From Tetracentron sinense (lineage: Eukaryota > Streptophyta > Magnoliopsida > Trochodendrales > Trochodendraceae), in NCBI GenBank assembly GCA_015143295.1, contig CM026570.1, positions 23,567,250 to 23,631,249 of the forward strand: a DNA stretch of 64,000 nucleotides, given 5' to 3'. The position numbers and the translations under genes were made by a program. Each line of letters begins with the position of its first letter. Position 1 is the stretch's first letter. The notes under the pieces are model-generated. The model searched no databases. It was given only the letters and a program-made list of their open reading frames with translations, and was not told where the DNA came from. Positions 1 through 12,014 of this stretch are shown here, one piece after another.

Positions 1-1182
1 GATATCTCCCTCACCACTCTCACCAATAATTTGAATAGGGTCGCCTATCCATTGCTCTATCATCCTGATGATAATGATCCATGGTGGGCTCTGGCTCGAA
101 GTACTCCTCCTCAATCCAAGGCTCAGGAGCATGCTCGTCAACAAGACCTGCCGAAGTAACAATTTCGGCTGAGCATGGAATACTCAGTGTCTACAAAGCA
201 CTAAATAATATATCGTAGTATCACATGATTTCATATAAGCAATTCATAGAGTACACATGCACTGAAACACATACGAAAAAACCTCTTTTTAAATACTCGT
301 GTGTGATACTTTGCAAAACATGTATTCTTTTCTCATATCATTTTCACATGATTTTTTACACATATCTTTTTATGGGAGAGTACACTTGCACAAGACTAAT
401 GTCTACCCTACAAGGAGTAGAGGCCACTAGCGTACACTTGCCCCTGACTAATGCCTACCCTATAAGGAGTAGAGTCCATTAGTACCAATGCCTACCCTGC
501 AAGGAGTAGAGTCCATTAGCTTCACCTCCTTTTTCATTATCATTTTCACATGGATTTTAGACAAATCTTCTTATGGGAGAGTACACTTGCACATGACTAA
601 TGCCTACCCTACAAGGAGTAGATGCCACTAGCATACACTTGCACTTAACTAATGCCTACCCTACAAGGAGTAGAGTCCATTAGCACTAATGCCTACCTTG
701 CAAGGAGTAGAGTCCATTAGCTACATCCCACATACACATGTACATGAATCATTAACTTCTTTATTGGTATTTTTGAACATACCGTTTCTCTTTGGGACCG
801 AATGACTAATGCCCACCCTATAAGGAGTGGAGTCCACTAGAATCCTCCCTCGCACACACTTAATTTCTCACTTGCTTTGCACATACACTTATGACAAAAC
901 TCAATCATATAATACACGTGCGCATAATCAATTATGAATAGCATAGTAGACAAAAGAAACACTTTACATATATCCCATATTTCATCCTTTTTATCCATAG
1001 CAATAGTCCATATACACATAGTCCACATAATTCCATTTCATTGAAACATATAGTTTTCCTCTTGGATTTTCATTAAGACTTATGTATTTTAACATACTTT
1101 TCATCTTTGAATAATAATATACACTTTTCATTCTTTATTCTAGGGCATAGAAGCATCACAATGTAGTTCACATCACAAATGG
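1..1182 (-). mobile_element. LTR fragment, family 1 copy 1 (fossil)
   Basis: Long terminal repeat, reverse orientation, cut by the window edge and ending near 1182 where an inverted second copy begins. It shares with the copies at 1183-2073, 33061-35556 and 53366-56689 the CTGAGTAT-like palindrome (about 165-190), the small acidic reading frame (154 down to 20) and a hairpin minisatellite (units around 396-510, 590-720 and 802-840). No internal genes are attached, so the superfamily is uncertain. A Ty3/gypsy origin is inferred from the long LTR and the 5-bp target duplication of the complete copy. Confidence 0.7.
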
Positions 1183-1835
1183 GCTCTACTCCTTATAGGG
1201 TAGGCATTAATCATGTGCAAGTGTACTCTCCCATAAGAAGATATGTATAAAATATATGTGTAAAATCCATGTGAAAATGATAATGAAAAATGAGGTGAAG
1301 CTAATGGACTCTACTCCTTACAGGGTAGGCATTAGTACTAATGGACTCTATTCCTTATAGGGTAGGCATTAGTCAGGTGCAAGTGTACGCTAGTGGCCTC
1401 TACTTCTTGTAGGGTAGGAATTAGTCTCGTGCAAGTATACTCTCACACAAAAACATATGTGCAAAAGATATGTGTAAAAAGTCATGTGAAAACGATATGA
1501 GAAAAGAATACATGTCTTGCAAAGTATCACACATGAGTATTTAAAAAGAGGTTTTTCCGTATGTGTTTTAGTACATGTGTACTATATGAATTGCCTATAT
1601 GAAATCATGTGATTCTACTACATATTATTTAGTGGTTTGTAGACACTGAGTATTCTATGCTCAGCCGAAATTGTTACTTCGGCAGGTCTTGTTGACGAGC
1701 GTGCTCCTGAGCCTTGGATTGAGGAGTAGTACTTTGAACCAAAGCCCACCATAGATCATTATCATCAGGATGATATAGCAATGGATAGGCGGCCCTATTT
1801 AGATTATTGGTGAGAGTGGTGAGGGAGAGATCATA
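1..1835. repeat. Large inverted repeat made by two head-to-head LTR pieces
   Basis: Bases 1 to about 632 are matched in reverse complement by about 1183-1835 with only scattered differences, leaving an unpaired centre of about 550 bases. The match includes the minisatellite units, the block near 165-190 and the end block at 1-28 versus 1808-1835. The arms are two copies of the same LTR family in opposite orientation, so the structure arose by nested insertion or by an inverted duplication. Because the left arm runs off the window, the true arm length is unknown. Confidence 0.85.
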
Positions 1836-2073
1836 TTGTATTTTGATGAGTGGTTTGTCCACTCTTGTTTTGGTTTTATTGTTGTACAAACTTGGAATAT
1901 AGTCATATGTATAGAAAGAAAAATTGAGTTCATGTTTTTGCATGGTTTCGCTTCCGCAATTATTTTATTTTCACTATATTATGCCTTGTACATTTTGCAG
2001 GATGATTTGACAGGTTATGACAGTAATGTCTAAAGTCCCACCTAACTCCTAGGGGAGATTTTGGAGCGTTACA
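1183..2073 (+). mobile_element. LTR fragment, family 1 copy 2 (fossil)
   Basis: 3' portion of an LTR in forward orientation. It ends in a GTTACA terminus at 2073, equivalent to the GCGACA end of the copy at 35556 and the reverse of the TGTCAC start at 53366. It holds the minisatellite (1184-1430), the palindrome before the small reading frame, that frame at 1679-1813, and a pyrimidine-rich stretch ending in GCAG at 2000 that is conserved in the other copies. It is truncated at its 5' side against copy 1. Confidence 0.7.
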
Positions 2074-3200
2074 AACATTGGGTAAGCCAGGTTAGAATGT
2101 CCTAGAGCAATCTATGGAGATGATCACATAAGAAATACAAGCTCTAATAATAGGTTAAATGTTAATCTATAATTTAATTGATTAAATGTTAATCATTAAT
2201 AAATAGATTAAATGTTAATCTATGGTTTAGATTAAAAGTTAATCGAAATTAAAGGATAATAGTAATGATTATTTAATTAACACAAAATAAGGGGAAATGG
2301 GTTTGACCCATATCCATTAAACCCATAAAATATGGACCTTACTAGTGGGCCCAAGCCCATGGAATAAATCCTTAGGGTGGGGCACCCATTTGGACTTTCC
2401 TAATTGGATTAGGATTTGGTTATTTAAATAATTATTAATTAAATACTCCTTATTTTATGGGATTAGATTCCAATACTTGGAATGCAAGAAAGAAGGAGAT
2501 GAGATTAGAAGTTTACAAAATCTTGGGAGTGCAAGACTCCTTGGCTCACGCCCCCCCTAAGCTCACGCCCACCCCTTTGGGGGTTTCCTAATTTGATTAG
2601 GATTCCTAAAAGTTAGGAGTTTGTTGGGATCCCTAGAATCTAGGGAATTAGTTAAACCCCTTTAATTAAAGATTCCTTTTAGGAAAATGAAACCTAAATT
2701 AGAAAGTTTCTTATAACTAATGATAAGAGTTATCATTAATTAGTAACTCTATAAAAGGGATGATTTCTAATTGGATTAGGATTAGAATTAGATTCTAATC
2801 TATCTATACCCCAACACCCCAAACTGTGAGGGTTATCATTCATTATTCTCTTCCCCTCCAAACCGTGTGATAGAGTGAGTGAGAGAGAAAAAAATCTCTC
2901 CCTAAATTTCGTGAGCCCCTAGGGATTCTCTAAGGTTTTTTGAAGCTAGGGTTTTGAACCCTTGGATTTTGTGAGATAGAAAGTCTACTCCATCATCTCT
3001 TTCTTCTTCAATACCAAGTAGAGATTCAAAAGCTTCGCGGAAATAGCGAAGAAGAAGGATCGAGCTTTGAGTATTTCTTCGAGAAATCTCTACAAAGAGT
3101 TCTAACGATTCGAGTTGGTTTTTGCTTCACCGGACATCATTTACCGAGGTAATTCTCTAAACATGTAGTTATTATTATTTGCTTTCCATGGTGTAAAGAT
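2074..3200 (+). repeat. Promoter-like AT-rich repeat (LTR-like), copy A
   Basis: Non-coding sequence with repeated CCTAATTGGATTAGG-type words, a TATA box (TATAAAAG near 2750), then a GA-rich leader and a block ending near 3160 (ACCGGACATC region). Similar words and a TATA box in the same context occur at 35557-36240 (+) and in reverse at about 49340-50350. This resembles the promoter and leader part of an LTR, possibly copia-type, but I could not fix its ends or find target duplications. Confidence 0.45.
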
Positions 3201-3229
3201 CATCGAGATCCAGTTTTCCGCATAAATTT

Positions 3230-6200
3230 TTTATCTGGATTCCCTTCATATCTCTGCCAAGTCTGGTACAAAACACTAAATATAAGAGATTTTTCCCAGG
3301 AAGCTTTTAAGTTATTTATCAAACTTCAGTGTTGCCATTGTAAGAATAACTTTTGCCTTTGAAGGATCGATATCAATGTCGTGATGATGTACAATGCATC
3401 CCAAACATTTCCATACAGACACACTGAAAGCGCATTTTAAAGGGTTCATTTTTAGTTGATATTCGGAACATCCAAACGCTTTTTCCACGTTAGCACCATG
3501 GTTCTCTCGTTGCCTTGATCATCCACATAATCTTCGACTTCAACATGGAACAAACCATTAAAAATTACGATCATAGCCCTTTGGTAAGTGGCTCGCGCAT
3601 TTTTTAATCTGAATTACATGACAGTATAATAAAAATTCTCTATCTCTGAAGGATGTCTTCTTGGTGTCCTCTAGAGCCATCTTAATCTGATTATAGTTGC
3701 TATATCCATCCGTGAAAGAAAAGGCTTCATGTCCTGCCGTAGCGTCAACCATCATATCGATATTTGGTAAAGAGAAATCATCCTTTGGGCACACCTTATT
3801 TAGATCTCGGAAATCAACACAACATCGGATCTGCCCTATTTTCTTTTACACTGGGACGATATTTGCCAACCAAGTTGGGTGGTGAATAGGTTTAATAAAT
3901 CTAACTTTAAGCAACTTCTCTACTTCTTTCTTAATCTGATCTTCAAACTCCAGGCGAAATTTTCTTGGCGGCTCTTTTACAGGTATAGCCCCTGGCTTAA
4001 CAATTAGCTTGTGAGTGAAAAAAGTCTGTGCTCAACCCTGGCATTTCTTCACAAGTCCAGACAAAAAGTTTTCAGTGCTTCCTTGATAAACTTATCATCT
4101 TTTTTCTCTCCTCAGTTTTGAGATTGGAGCTTATCAAAACAGATTGACGATCTTCTCTGACAGCTCCCAAATTAATTTCCTCCAACTCTTCTTGTAGAGC
4201 CTTAACACCATCCTGGAGTTTTTCTGGTGTTCCTACTACTTCACATATTTTTGCTTGCTTTACCTCGGATGTTGAGGTCTCAAACCTGTTTTTGGCTTCA
4301 GACCCGAGAGACCGTCATAAAACGTAGACAAACTTACCGTCAAGGTGCACCATTCTTTCATAACTCCGACGTTTCGTACTTGAAGATTCTTTAATTCCCC
4401 CATCATCTGGCAGCTTTTTAAACGGCAATGGTATACCTTTAGGCAAGGATAAGCAACCATCCAGAGATAGTTCATGATAAAAGGTGGCATCCGCTAATGA
4501 GCCTCTAATTTGTCAAACGGTGACGAGGTAGCCAAAATTTTAATGAGCTTCCCTTTGTAAATTCCTTTGACACATTGATGATGCTTGGATGGTACTTGTT
4601 TGAATCGATGGATCCAAGGGTGTCCCAAGAGAATATGGTAACTGACGTTGGCATCAATGACATGGAATCAAATTGGAGCATCGATTGGTCCAACATGAAG
4701 GTTTATAGAGACAAATCCAATTATAGACTGAGTATGACCGTCAAACCTTGATACTTCAATGGGATGTCTTGCAATCCCTTCAAGATCTAATCCCATGGAT
4801 TTTTCTGTGGTTAAAGGCAAAAGGTTCAACGAAGAGCCTGGATCCACCAAAGCTCTTCTAACTTCCAAACCACTTAGATTGGCAACAACATATAGAAGTC
4901 GTTTGTGCTCAAATGAGAAAGGAAGAGCCTGGATCCATCAAAGCTCTTCTAACTTCCAAACCATTCAGATTGGCAACAACATATAGAAGTCGTTTGTGCT
5001 CAAACTAGAAAGGCGGAACATTTTCCGCTGTAAAAAGGTCATCGTGAGGAAACTCGGATTAAATCTGTCTAGTAGTGACGTATGCCAGTATGCAAGGCTC
5101 TGAATGGTTCTTCACTAATGTGATTAGAGAGGTCATTGCTTCATTTCTAGCCGCCTTGGAGAAATTCAATTGGTCAAAGAAGTTCTTGAATTTTGGCAAT
5201 TGACTCCATTGCATAGTCTTTTCTTGGAGCACATCATCCTTTCTTTATGTCTCCGGTGTTATTCCTATACTACTTTTTTCCATGTGTGTAACCATAGCAT
5301 CATCCTTTCTTTGTGTCTCCGGCGTTATCCCTATACTACTTTCTTCCATGTGTGTAACCATAGCGACTGTGCCTTTTCCTTTGTGTTGCGGCAAAAAAAT
5401 CGGTGTGCACAAAAAATTCGGAAGAAATTTTGAGTTGACCCATGGTGATACACTCATAGAATATTTTCCCGGGAGTCCAATAGTCTTTAGTTGAGTGACA
5501 TAAAATGATGGAAAATACAATACATGTCCCTTTTCTTCTCCTCTTCTATAAGTAATCATATGGGCGTCGGTGGATAAATGACACCATTTGTAACCCATCT
5601 TTTGAAGATCCTAAATACTTCCTCCATGCTACACGAAAATGGGGGAGGAGCCTTGAGAGAGGTGTACTTAGGTCTTTCTTCTCGTCGTGGAAAGTACGAC
5701 GAAATTTTTATCTTTTTCTTACCCTCGAACAATCATTGACCGGTTCTTTCTATCACGCCGCGGTGTCCTTTCAACCGGGCGAGTAGGTGAGGTGATAGGA
5801 CGCAACACTGCCGTTTCAACCTTTAGGTAGTTTCATATAATTTGTTGAAGGTAGGTACATCAACTACTTCTAGATAAGCACAGTACTCCCTCAGGGTGCC
5901 ATCAATACAAATTTGTACCAGTTTGTCTTTGCCAACAGGCTCATGACAGTCTAGAATAAGGTGGCGGAAACGACGTACATACTTGATAAGGTCTTCATTA
6001 TGACGTTGGTTCTCTTTACTTAGTATCACAATGTAACCTTATCTTTTACCGGGAAGAATTTCTTCAAGAAGGCGGTCACCATTTCGTCCCATGTATGTAT
6101 CGAGTTCAGCACCAAGTTCGTATACCAAGAATATGCCTTATCCGTTAAAGATTTGGTAAATTCACAAATTTGTAGATTTTCATGATAAGAGAACTTACCC

Positions 6201-8074
6201 AAAGCATCGACAAAACGCATCACATGTTCCCTCGCATTTCTAGATCATCCATTATAGAGCAGAAAGTTCGGGGCCACATAAATAGGTGGATATGCCATTT
6301 TTAACAATTATGAGGGGTATGGTGGTCGAATATCAAATCCTCTAGAAGTACTAGCTCGACGCATCTGCTCTTTTTCGAACATGGTGGAGAAGTCCTCAGA
6401 AGTGAGGAAGTTTTGTCGTCGTCGAGAATGTTCCTATGAGTGAGGAATTTCCTACTCATTATTCCTAGGTGACGATTTATCCTCTGCTCTGTGTTCTTCA
6501 TCATTTGGTGGTGGAGATGTGTGATTTGACATGGTTGTCTTTCTTTTGTAATTTCCATTTGTTTTTCTGGGAATCTTGGAGAAGAGCCACCATCTGAGTT
6601 TTAGAATCTTGGATCTGAGCCTGCAACTGAGTTTGCATTTGTAGTTGAGAAGCTGACATCTGAGTTTGGATTTGATCTCGAATTTGAGCTTGTGATGACT
6701 ATAATGTTGCCATTAGAGATGTCACTTGAGCTGCAAAATCAGATCCATGGCCTGCAATGCGAGGAACTGAAGTTTCTCCTCGTAATTCCTCTGATGACGA
6801 ATGAGGATGAGTGGTCGCACCTTTCTGAACCATTTTTCTTCAAAATGCTTGCAGAATTCCTCAGTAGAGTCGCCAAAATGTTGATACCGAATTTGGATTA
6901 TGTGAATTTAGATGAATTTGGTTAAAATCTACAATCTAAATCAACCTAAATCAGCTGTTCTGACAGTTTTGACTCAAATATTCTTGAAGAAATGGACATT
7001 AAGGAGAATGACAGTAAAAGAAGGATGATCTAGGTCATGGATCAGAGGAAGACGGAAGAACAAGATCTTCATCTTGGATGAATGGTGTTCGTAGAGAAAC
7101 TAAGATGCTGAGGGAGCTGGTTTTCTTTCTTAGTGACAGTTTTGACCTTCTCATGGAGAGGGTCCTCTATTTATAGATTTTCCAAAGTGAGATTTGAAAT
7201 CTTTATGAGAGGTATGACAGCTCATACGCTCCTCTGACAGCTCATAGTCAGCTGTCAAAAAATACGCTGACCAAAATACTCCATAAGCATCATTTATCAT
7301 AAGATAAGTCATGAGTTAAGGAAAGGAGGTGTAATATTTCAAAGTGGTTTGTGAGATTATTCATCACAGTGTCTCACTCAACACGTTCCTCGGCACCCTC
7401 CAAACCACAAATCCTAGAACACAACCTAGAGAGAAAAAGGGAGAGTTTGATACATAGAAGGCGGGTCACATGCCTTCCATATATATTACTCTTAGAGTCA
7501 TCTGAAACAATTTGTCGAAGTCTCTTGATCCTCATGGCGATCGCAATGTGGCGGGAATTCATTCATCCAGTGGGTGAACAATTCCTTCTCCCTCAGGCCT
7601 GTGGTACACATGCTATAGAGATGAGTATAATTATGCAAGTCATAACTCATAGGGCGCATGGGGATTTGATGACGTCCCGTAATGCCCTCAGGGACATCAG
7701 CCCTGGTAGCAGTGCCGCTGGGATAGGATATAGGGCACATTTGTTGCCATACCTACGGAATAGATGGTGGCCATGACCCACACACCAATTCCTCTGATGA
7801 AGTGCCTAGGATCAGCTCGGGGTTACGCAAGCCGCCAAGATAGGATGTGGGGTACGCATGCCGCCATTCCTATGGGGATATGATGGTCTTTCCATTAAGA
7901 GTCCCTCCTGAGAGCTTATGTAGAGCGCACAAGTCTGTATGACGAAAAATACATCGCCGAAGACCTATCTTGACATCAAACAATCCATCGAATCAGACAT
8001 TTTATTTGTCACGTGATGTCATCATGTGTGACTGTTTGTATACATGACAGCTATCCTAAAAATCGTCATCAACA
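3230..8074 (-). mobile_element. Tat/Retand-like Ty3/gypsy fossil, broken, with 5' LTR
   Basis: Remnant of an LTR retrotransposon on the minus strand. In its own order it has an LTR (8074 to 6882), a gag region (about 6860-5820, with a retrotransposon gag domain around 6223-5823), an aspartic protease region (about 4870-4640) and a reverse transcriptase region (about 3890-3240). The GHEAFSFTDGYSNYNQI-like segment is typical of the Tat side of Ty3/gypsy. The element has many breaks and is not functional. Its 3' LTR was not found; the 3' side abuts the AT-rich repeat near 3200. It looks old. Confidence 0.8.
6882..8074 (-). mobile_element. 5' LTR of the Tat-like fossil
   Basis: Read on the minus strand the LTR begins TGTTGATG (8074) and ends GGTATCA (6882), giving the expected TG...CA ends. 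A strong TATA box (CTATAAATAG) lies at about 7166-7177 on the minus strand. Just after the LTR, at about 6862-6881, is TTTGGCGACTCTACTGAGG, the kind of sequence that follows the LTR in Tat/Ogre-type elements at the primer-binding position. The LTR is 1193 bp. The boundaries rest on these motifs, since no second LTR is present for alignment. Confidence 0.6.
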
Positions 8075-8925
8075 AATGTGTAGGTCTGAGACCGTCTCGA
8101 GAACGTATTTGTGAACATGGGATTCAAAGCTTTACAAAGCACAGTCTCAGACAGTCTTAAACCTACATGATCTTGGAAGCAAAATGAAAAGAACAAAAGC
8201 GGCCGTGGAGTCCCATATGTGGAAAATGAATGATGAGTAGAGAAGGAAGTCTGGATTGTCTATCAAGATCTTCCGATCCGTACAAAGTGAGCAGCTCTTT
8301 CAAATGATGGTAATGCCTAAGGCCCCAAAAACAGCAAGGATTCCTTGCTGTTGAAGTCGTTGCCAAAGCCAAGGAATGCTAATATCTCCAATTATTTATA
8401 GAGAGATGGAAACCCCACATCTGCTTTAAATGATTCCGACCGACTTGCCCCATTCTCCATCTATCTCGGCCCACAGCCACGCATACTCCCACCACCCTCT
8501 ACTCTTTGTCTATCATCTCCTCTCCATTTCAAGCTTCAAACAACTAATAACGACAGCAAGACACCGCCCCCGTTGTTCCTACTTTTTTAAAAGCGCCCAC
8601 TCTTTCCTCATGTCGCTTTCACATTTCAAATTTTTCTTAGTTCATTTCTTTATCCGACCATAATCCATTTTTCTTCTTCAAAGCAAGTTTTTGACTATAT
8701 GATGAATCACATCCCATATTTTGGGTGCTAATGCGTGGGACTAAGCACCAGCCAAACATAATGTAAAAGAATCCAATTAATTAGTAAGAACCCACAACCC
8801 CCTAATTCATTTTTAAAAAATAACCAAGTAATTCCTATTTTAAAAAAATTTTAATAACAAAAATGTTAGCTCTAGTCGTAGTCTTCTAAAGATGGACGAC
8901 GGTGGCAACATATGTCAAAGCAGGG
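8075..8925. other. Gene-free stretch with an orphan promoter-like block
   Basis: No supported gene. On the minus strand there is a good TATA box (TCTATAAATAATTGG, about 8389-8403), with a C/T-rich and GC-richer stretch upstream of it on that strand (8430-8600). Downstream comes a possible leader and a 69-codon reading frame (8372-8163) that I do not recognise and that runs towards the retrotransposon LTR at 8074. This could be the 5' end of a host gene cut off by the insertion, or a promoter-like accident. Confidence 0.3.
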
Positions 8926-9210
8926 TTACTAAGTTCGTTGTCTCCTATAGCGAATCGTGAATCGGTGCGAACCATACCAATTCCCAATTCACGGTTCGGT
9001 TCATCTTGGTTTGTGAAATTGAACGAACCACACAATTCTTCCAAATAGTCTTGGTTTGTTAAATTTTTTATTTGAGTTTGTTGATATTTTTATTTGGATT
9101 TGACGAATTTATACTTTGTTCGACAATTTTTTTTTTGGGTTTGTGAACCACTCATAAAAATAAATTTTTATAAGTTTTTAAATAATTATATAAAATATAT
9201 TAGATATATG

Positions 9211-9241
<31 letters not shown>

Positions 9242-9435
9242 TAGAATATATGACGAAATAGATATTTGTTTTACAAGCTTAAGTAAGTGAACTAAATTAT
9301 AGAACCTAACCGAACTAAGAAAGAAACGAATTATCACATCCTACCCTTAGCGAAGCAGGTTCACTCTAGAGTGATGAATTGTGAACCCGAATTTGAACCG
9401 AACAAACCGACGAACCGGGCAACATTGTGTCAAAC
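8925..9435. mobile_element. Non-autonomous inverted-repeat element rich in TTCGGTTC words
   Basis: The left part (8930-9040) and right part (9330-9430) both carry GGTTCGGTTC/GAACCGAAC words in opposite sense and enclose an AT-rich core with a TA/TG microsatellite (about 9200-9241). The right end reads GAACCGGGCAACATTGTGTC and the left end GGGTTACTAAGTTCG. This is typical of degenerate hAT-like non-autonomous elements. The termini and target duplication are not certain. Confidence 0.4.
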
Positions 9436-9437
9436 CA

Positions 9438-9554
9438 TTAAATATACATTCTAAGAGGAGTGTCCCTGTTATAACATAGTAACATAACGTATCTTGAAAA
9501 AAAAAATTGAGTTAATGTGTCTGGGCTGACACTCCTCTTCGAATGTATATTTAA
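9438..9554. mobile_element. Small MITE
   Basis: A 117-bp element with terminal inverted repeats of about 25 bp. The left end TTAAATATACATTC plus GAGGAGTGTC is matched in reverse by GACACTCCTC plus GAATGTATATTTAA. The ends look like TTAA or TA-type duplications. It is non-coding. Confidence 0.65.
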
Positions 9555-9898
9555 AACTTATTTGTGTATAATTTTTTTTTTTCCTGTTCACATCATTCTG
9601 TCAAAATTAATTACAAGAACGTGGAATTATGTACTGTTATTTAAATAGGTATTATGGTGCCTGAGATCTGTGGCACCCTACCTAGATTGACCCTCAATTT
9701 TTAAACGAATTGAGGGAATGGAACCTTAGCTCGAGGATTGGAGCAAAAAAAAAAAGGGATTCACAGCCAGACACACTAAATCACAGCCAAATGATATCTC
9801 CATAGCAAAAATAAAATAGAGGGAATTGAACCTAAATCCAAGAGATCGAATCATAGCCAGACACACTAAATCACAGCCAAACACACTCTCCTTGAGTT

Positions 9899-10162
9899 CG
9901 ATCGCACCCACAGGCCAACACGTATTTTTTTTTAAGTCCTATTTTTTGAGGTTAAGATTCACCAATCCTTAAGGTTCAATAATATAACTTTAATTTATTT
10001 TAAAAAATATTAACCTTAAGGGTTAATTTTTTTTTAAACTAGAATTAAATATTTTATTTCTTCTAAAAACCAATGTTATATTATTGAATCCGAAGGATTA
10101 ATGAATCTTACCCACAATTAATAGGGGTTAAAAGGGATACATGTTGGCTTGTGGATGCGATT
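9899..10162. mobile_element. Fold-back element, copy 1
   Basis: The two ends are reverse complements over about 100 bases with gaps. On the left are the words ATCGCACCCACAGGCCAACA and AAGATTCACCAATCC. On the right their reverse complements appear as GGATTAATGAATCTTACCC and GTTGGCTTGTGGATGCGAT. The centre is AT-rich. A related fold-back lies at 39031-39342 and a shorter relative near 38690-38860. It is non-coding and non-autonomous. Confidence 0.6.
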
Positions 10163-10506
10163 AAACTCTCCCCAAGTTCAATCGCAATTGACTGTGATCT
10201 GGTCTCTAAATGGAAGCCCTAAAAATGAGGCGACTTAATGGGTTATGTCATAATCTGTGTTGGACCCAAGTCTCATAAGCCCATGTATGTGCCTATGTGT
10301 GTGTTTACCATTTATGAAAAAAAAGGCGTGTCCTTAACTACCAAATAATAACTCTAAATAGAATAATTGAAGTTTTTCTTAATAGCATGAATATTCACTC
10401 ACCCATTAAGCCGAATAGTAGAAAAATTGAGGCACACAAAAGCAGATTGATAGCCAACACTCCTGAAAATGATGGATAAAAAAACCTTTAGGAATACTCT
10501 CCAATT

Positions 10507-10559
<53 letters not shown>

Positions 10560-11680
10560 AACCAAAACACCCCTCTAAGTCTCTGAGGGCCTAGGCCCCT
10601 TTTAGAAATAAAAACCCCTTCTGAAGTGGAAATGAGAATTTTGATTGCTTTTCTGTATCAAAAACAAATTTTTTTAATCAATTTTTTGGTGGCCTTTTAA
10701 AATCCTTTTGGATCAGCAGTAATCTTAAGTATTAACAATCTAAGATTAATGGACAGGTCCCCGAAAAGTTAGTATGTTGAGGAAACCATATGAAATCCTT
10801 GAGTTATTTTAAGGTGATGAGAACGTGATTGAAGCAAAAGTGAGTTTTTTCCTGATTGCCCCTCAAGTTTAGGGCTATTCTTCAAATATCCAAAATTTAA
10901 AAATCTTTCCTTAAAGAGGTTTATGGGCATTTTTTTATAATTCAACATTTATGAAAAGTTTTAAGTACCCCTCTACCATCTACACTTTAAAGAAAGTTTC
11001 TTCTAGTTTTGAAAGAAGAAGAAGATGAGAAAAAGAAGGATTTACGTACGTGTGTACGAGATAGGAGATGCTTCCCACTCTCCTCATCTTCCCATCTCAC
11101 AAAACTCTTCATTCATTTCTCTTTTCATAGATGTCATTTTAAGGGTTTTTGAGGACACTTTTTTTAGTTCTAGTGGCATTTTTGTAAATTCATCTAATAT
11201 TAGAATTAAGATTTAAAATTATAAATGCAATGATTATTATCATTTTTCTTTACTTTACATTAATTCATTAAAATAAAAAGCACAAAAAACTAAAAAATTA
11301 GTGTTTTTCTTATGACATTCTCTCACACTCGTGGTTACTAGTTTAACGAAATTAAGCTCTCTTATAAAAAATCTTAGTTGAAATGGTTGGTAATGAAATA
11401 TTTAAGAACTCTTCTTGATCAATAAAGAGACTTTATTATTGATAAGGAACGAAGAAAGTTCTCCATGATTGATAAAGAATAGAGAAGATACAAATGTCTT
11501 TATTTCAAATGATTTGGATAAAATAATTCAAAATAGAGAAAGTTTACATATGCAAACTCCTTTTCACATATATGTGGGGTGCATACAGGAAAAAAATTCT
11601 AAAACACTAAACTTGAGGGGGGTAATAAGGGAAAAATCCCAAGCAAAAGCTAAGATTATGAAAGGTAGAAAATACAATGG
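10163..11680. other. Gene-free upstream region with TA/CA microsatellite
   Basis: I see no gene here. It contains a compound microsatellite (TA then CA repeats) at about 10508-10552 and otherwise AT-rich single-copy-looking sequence. Short reading frames lack recognisable domains. Confidence 0.5.
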
Positions 11681-11838
11681 TGGGATATATAACACAACAT
11701 CATTGCTGTCTAATACGCATCTTTTAAAAATTAATAGCGGTTACTCAGGGTTACTTTGGTCACATTTTGAATTTCCGAAAAGTTTTTTCGATCTGACAGA
11801 TATCTGCCCATCTTAGGAGTTATGCAGCTTCTGAACTG

Positions 11839-11874
<36 letters not shown>

Positions 11875-11927
11875 CTTTAATTTTTTGAAAAATCCAAACC
11901 AGAAGAGTTCATCAGAATCACATCCAG
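11681..11927 (+). promoter_or_regulatory. Probable fimbrin core promoter and 5' UTR
   Basis: A TATA-like word (GATATATAAC, about 11685-11694) lies some 240 bases before the fimbrin start codon. A GA-dinucleotide run occupies about 11841-11871, in the presumed 5' UTR; such GA tracts are known binding sites of plant BPC/GAGA-type factors. An upstream ATG at 11822 opens a different frame that overlaps the main start, so it matters only if transcription starts before it. The transcription start itself cannot be read from the sequence. Confidence 0.4.
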
Positions 11928-12014
11928 ATGGCTGGGTACGTTGGGATCTTGGTCTCGGATCCATGGCTTCAAAACCAGTTCACTCAAGTGGAGCTTCGAA
12001 GTTTGAAATCCCAT
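11928..12014 (+). CDS. FIM: Fimbrin exon 1 (codons 1-29)
   Basis: Starts at ATG and encodes [18 protein letters not shown] followed by [11 protein letters not shown], the conserved N-terminus of plant fimbrins. Donor GTAAGT follows directly; ends in phase 0. Intron 1 is 76 bp. Confidence 0.95.

Noticed and set aside
3558-6925. Small open frames resembling viral or retroviral proteins as functional genes
   Set aside because: They are scattered remains of one Ty3/gypsy fossil and are treated as a single broken element.
7351-7776. A 141-codon open frame on the + strand
   Set aside because: It lies in the LTR of a Tat-like fossil, opposite to the element's own direction, and has no recognisable domain or coding character.
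8163-8372. 69-codon minus-strand frame as a gene
   Set aside because: No domain and no clear continuation; kept only as part of a possible orphan 5' end.
11731-11964. Minus-strand frame with a (Ser-Leu)n run
   Set aside because: It is the antisense of the GA tract in the fimbrin leader and first exon.
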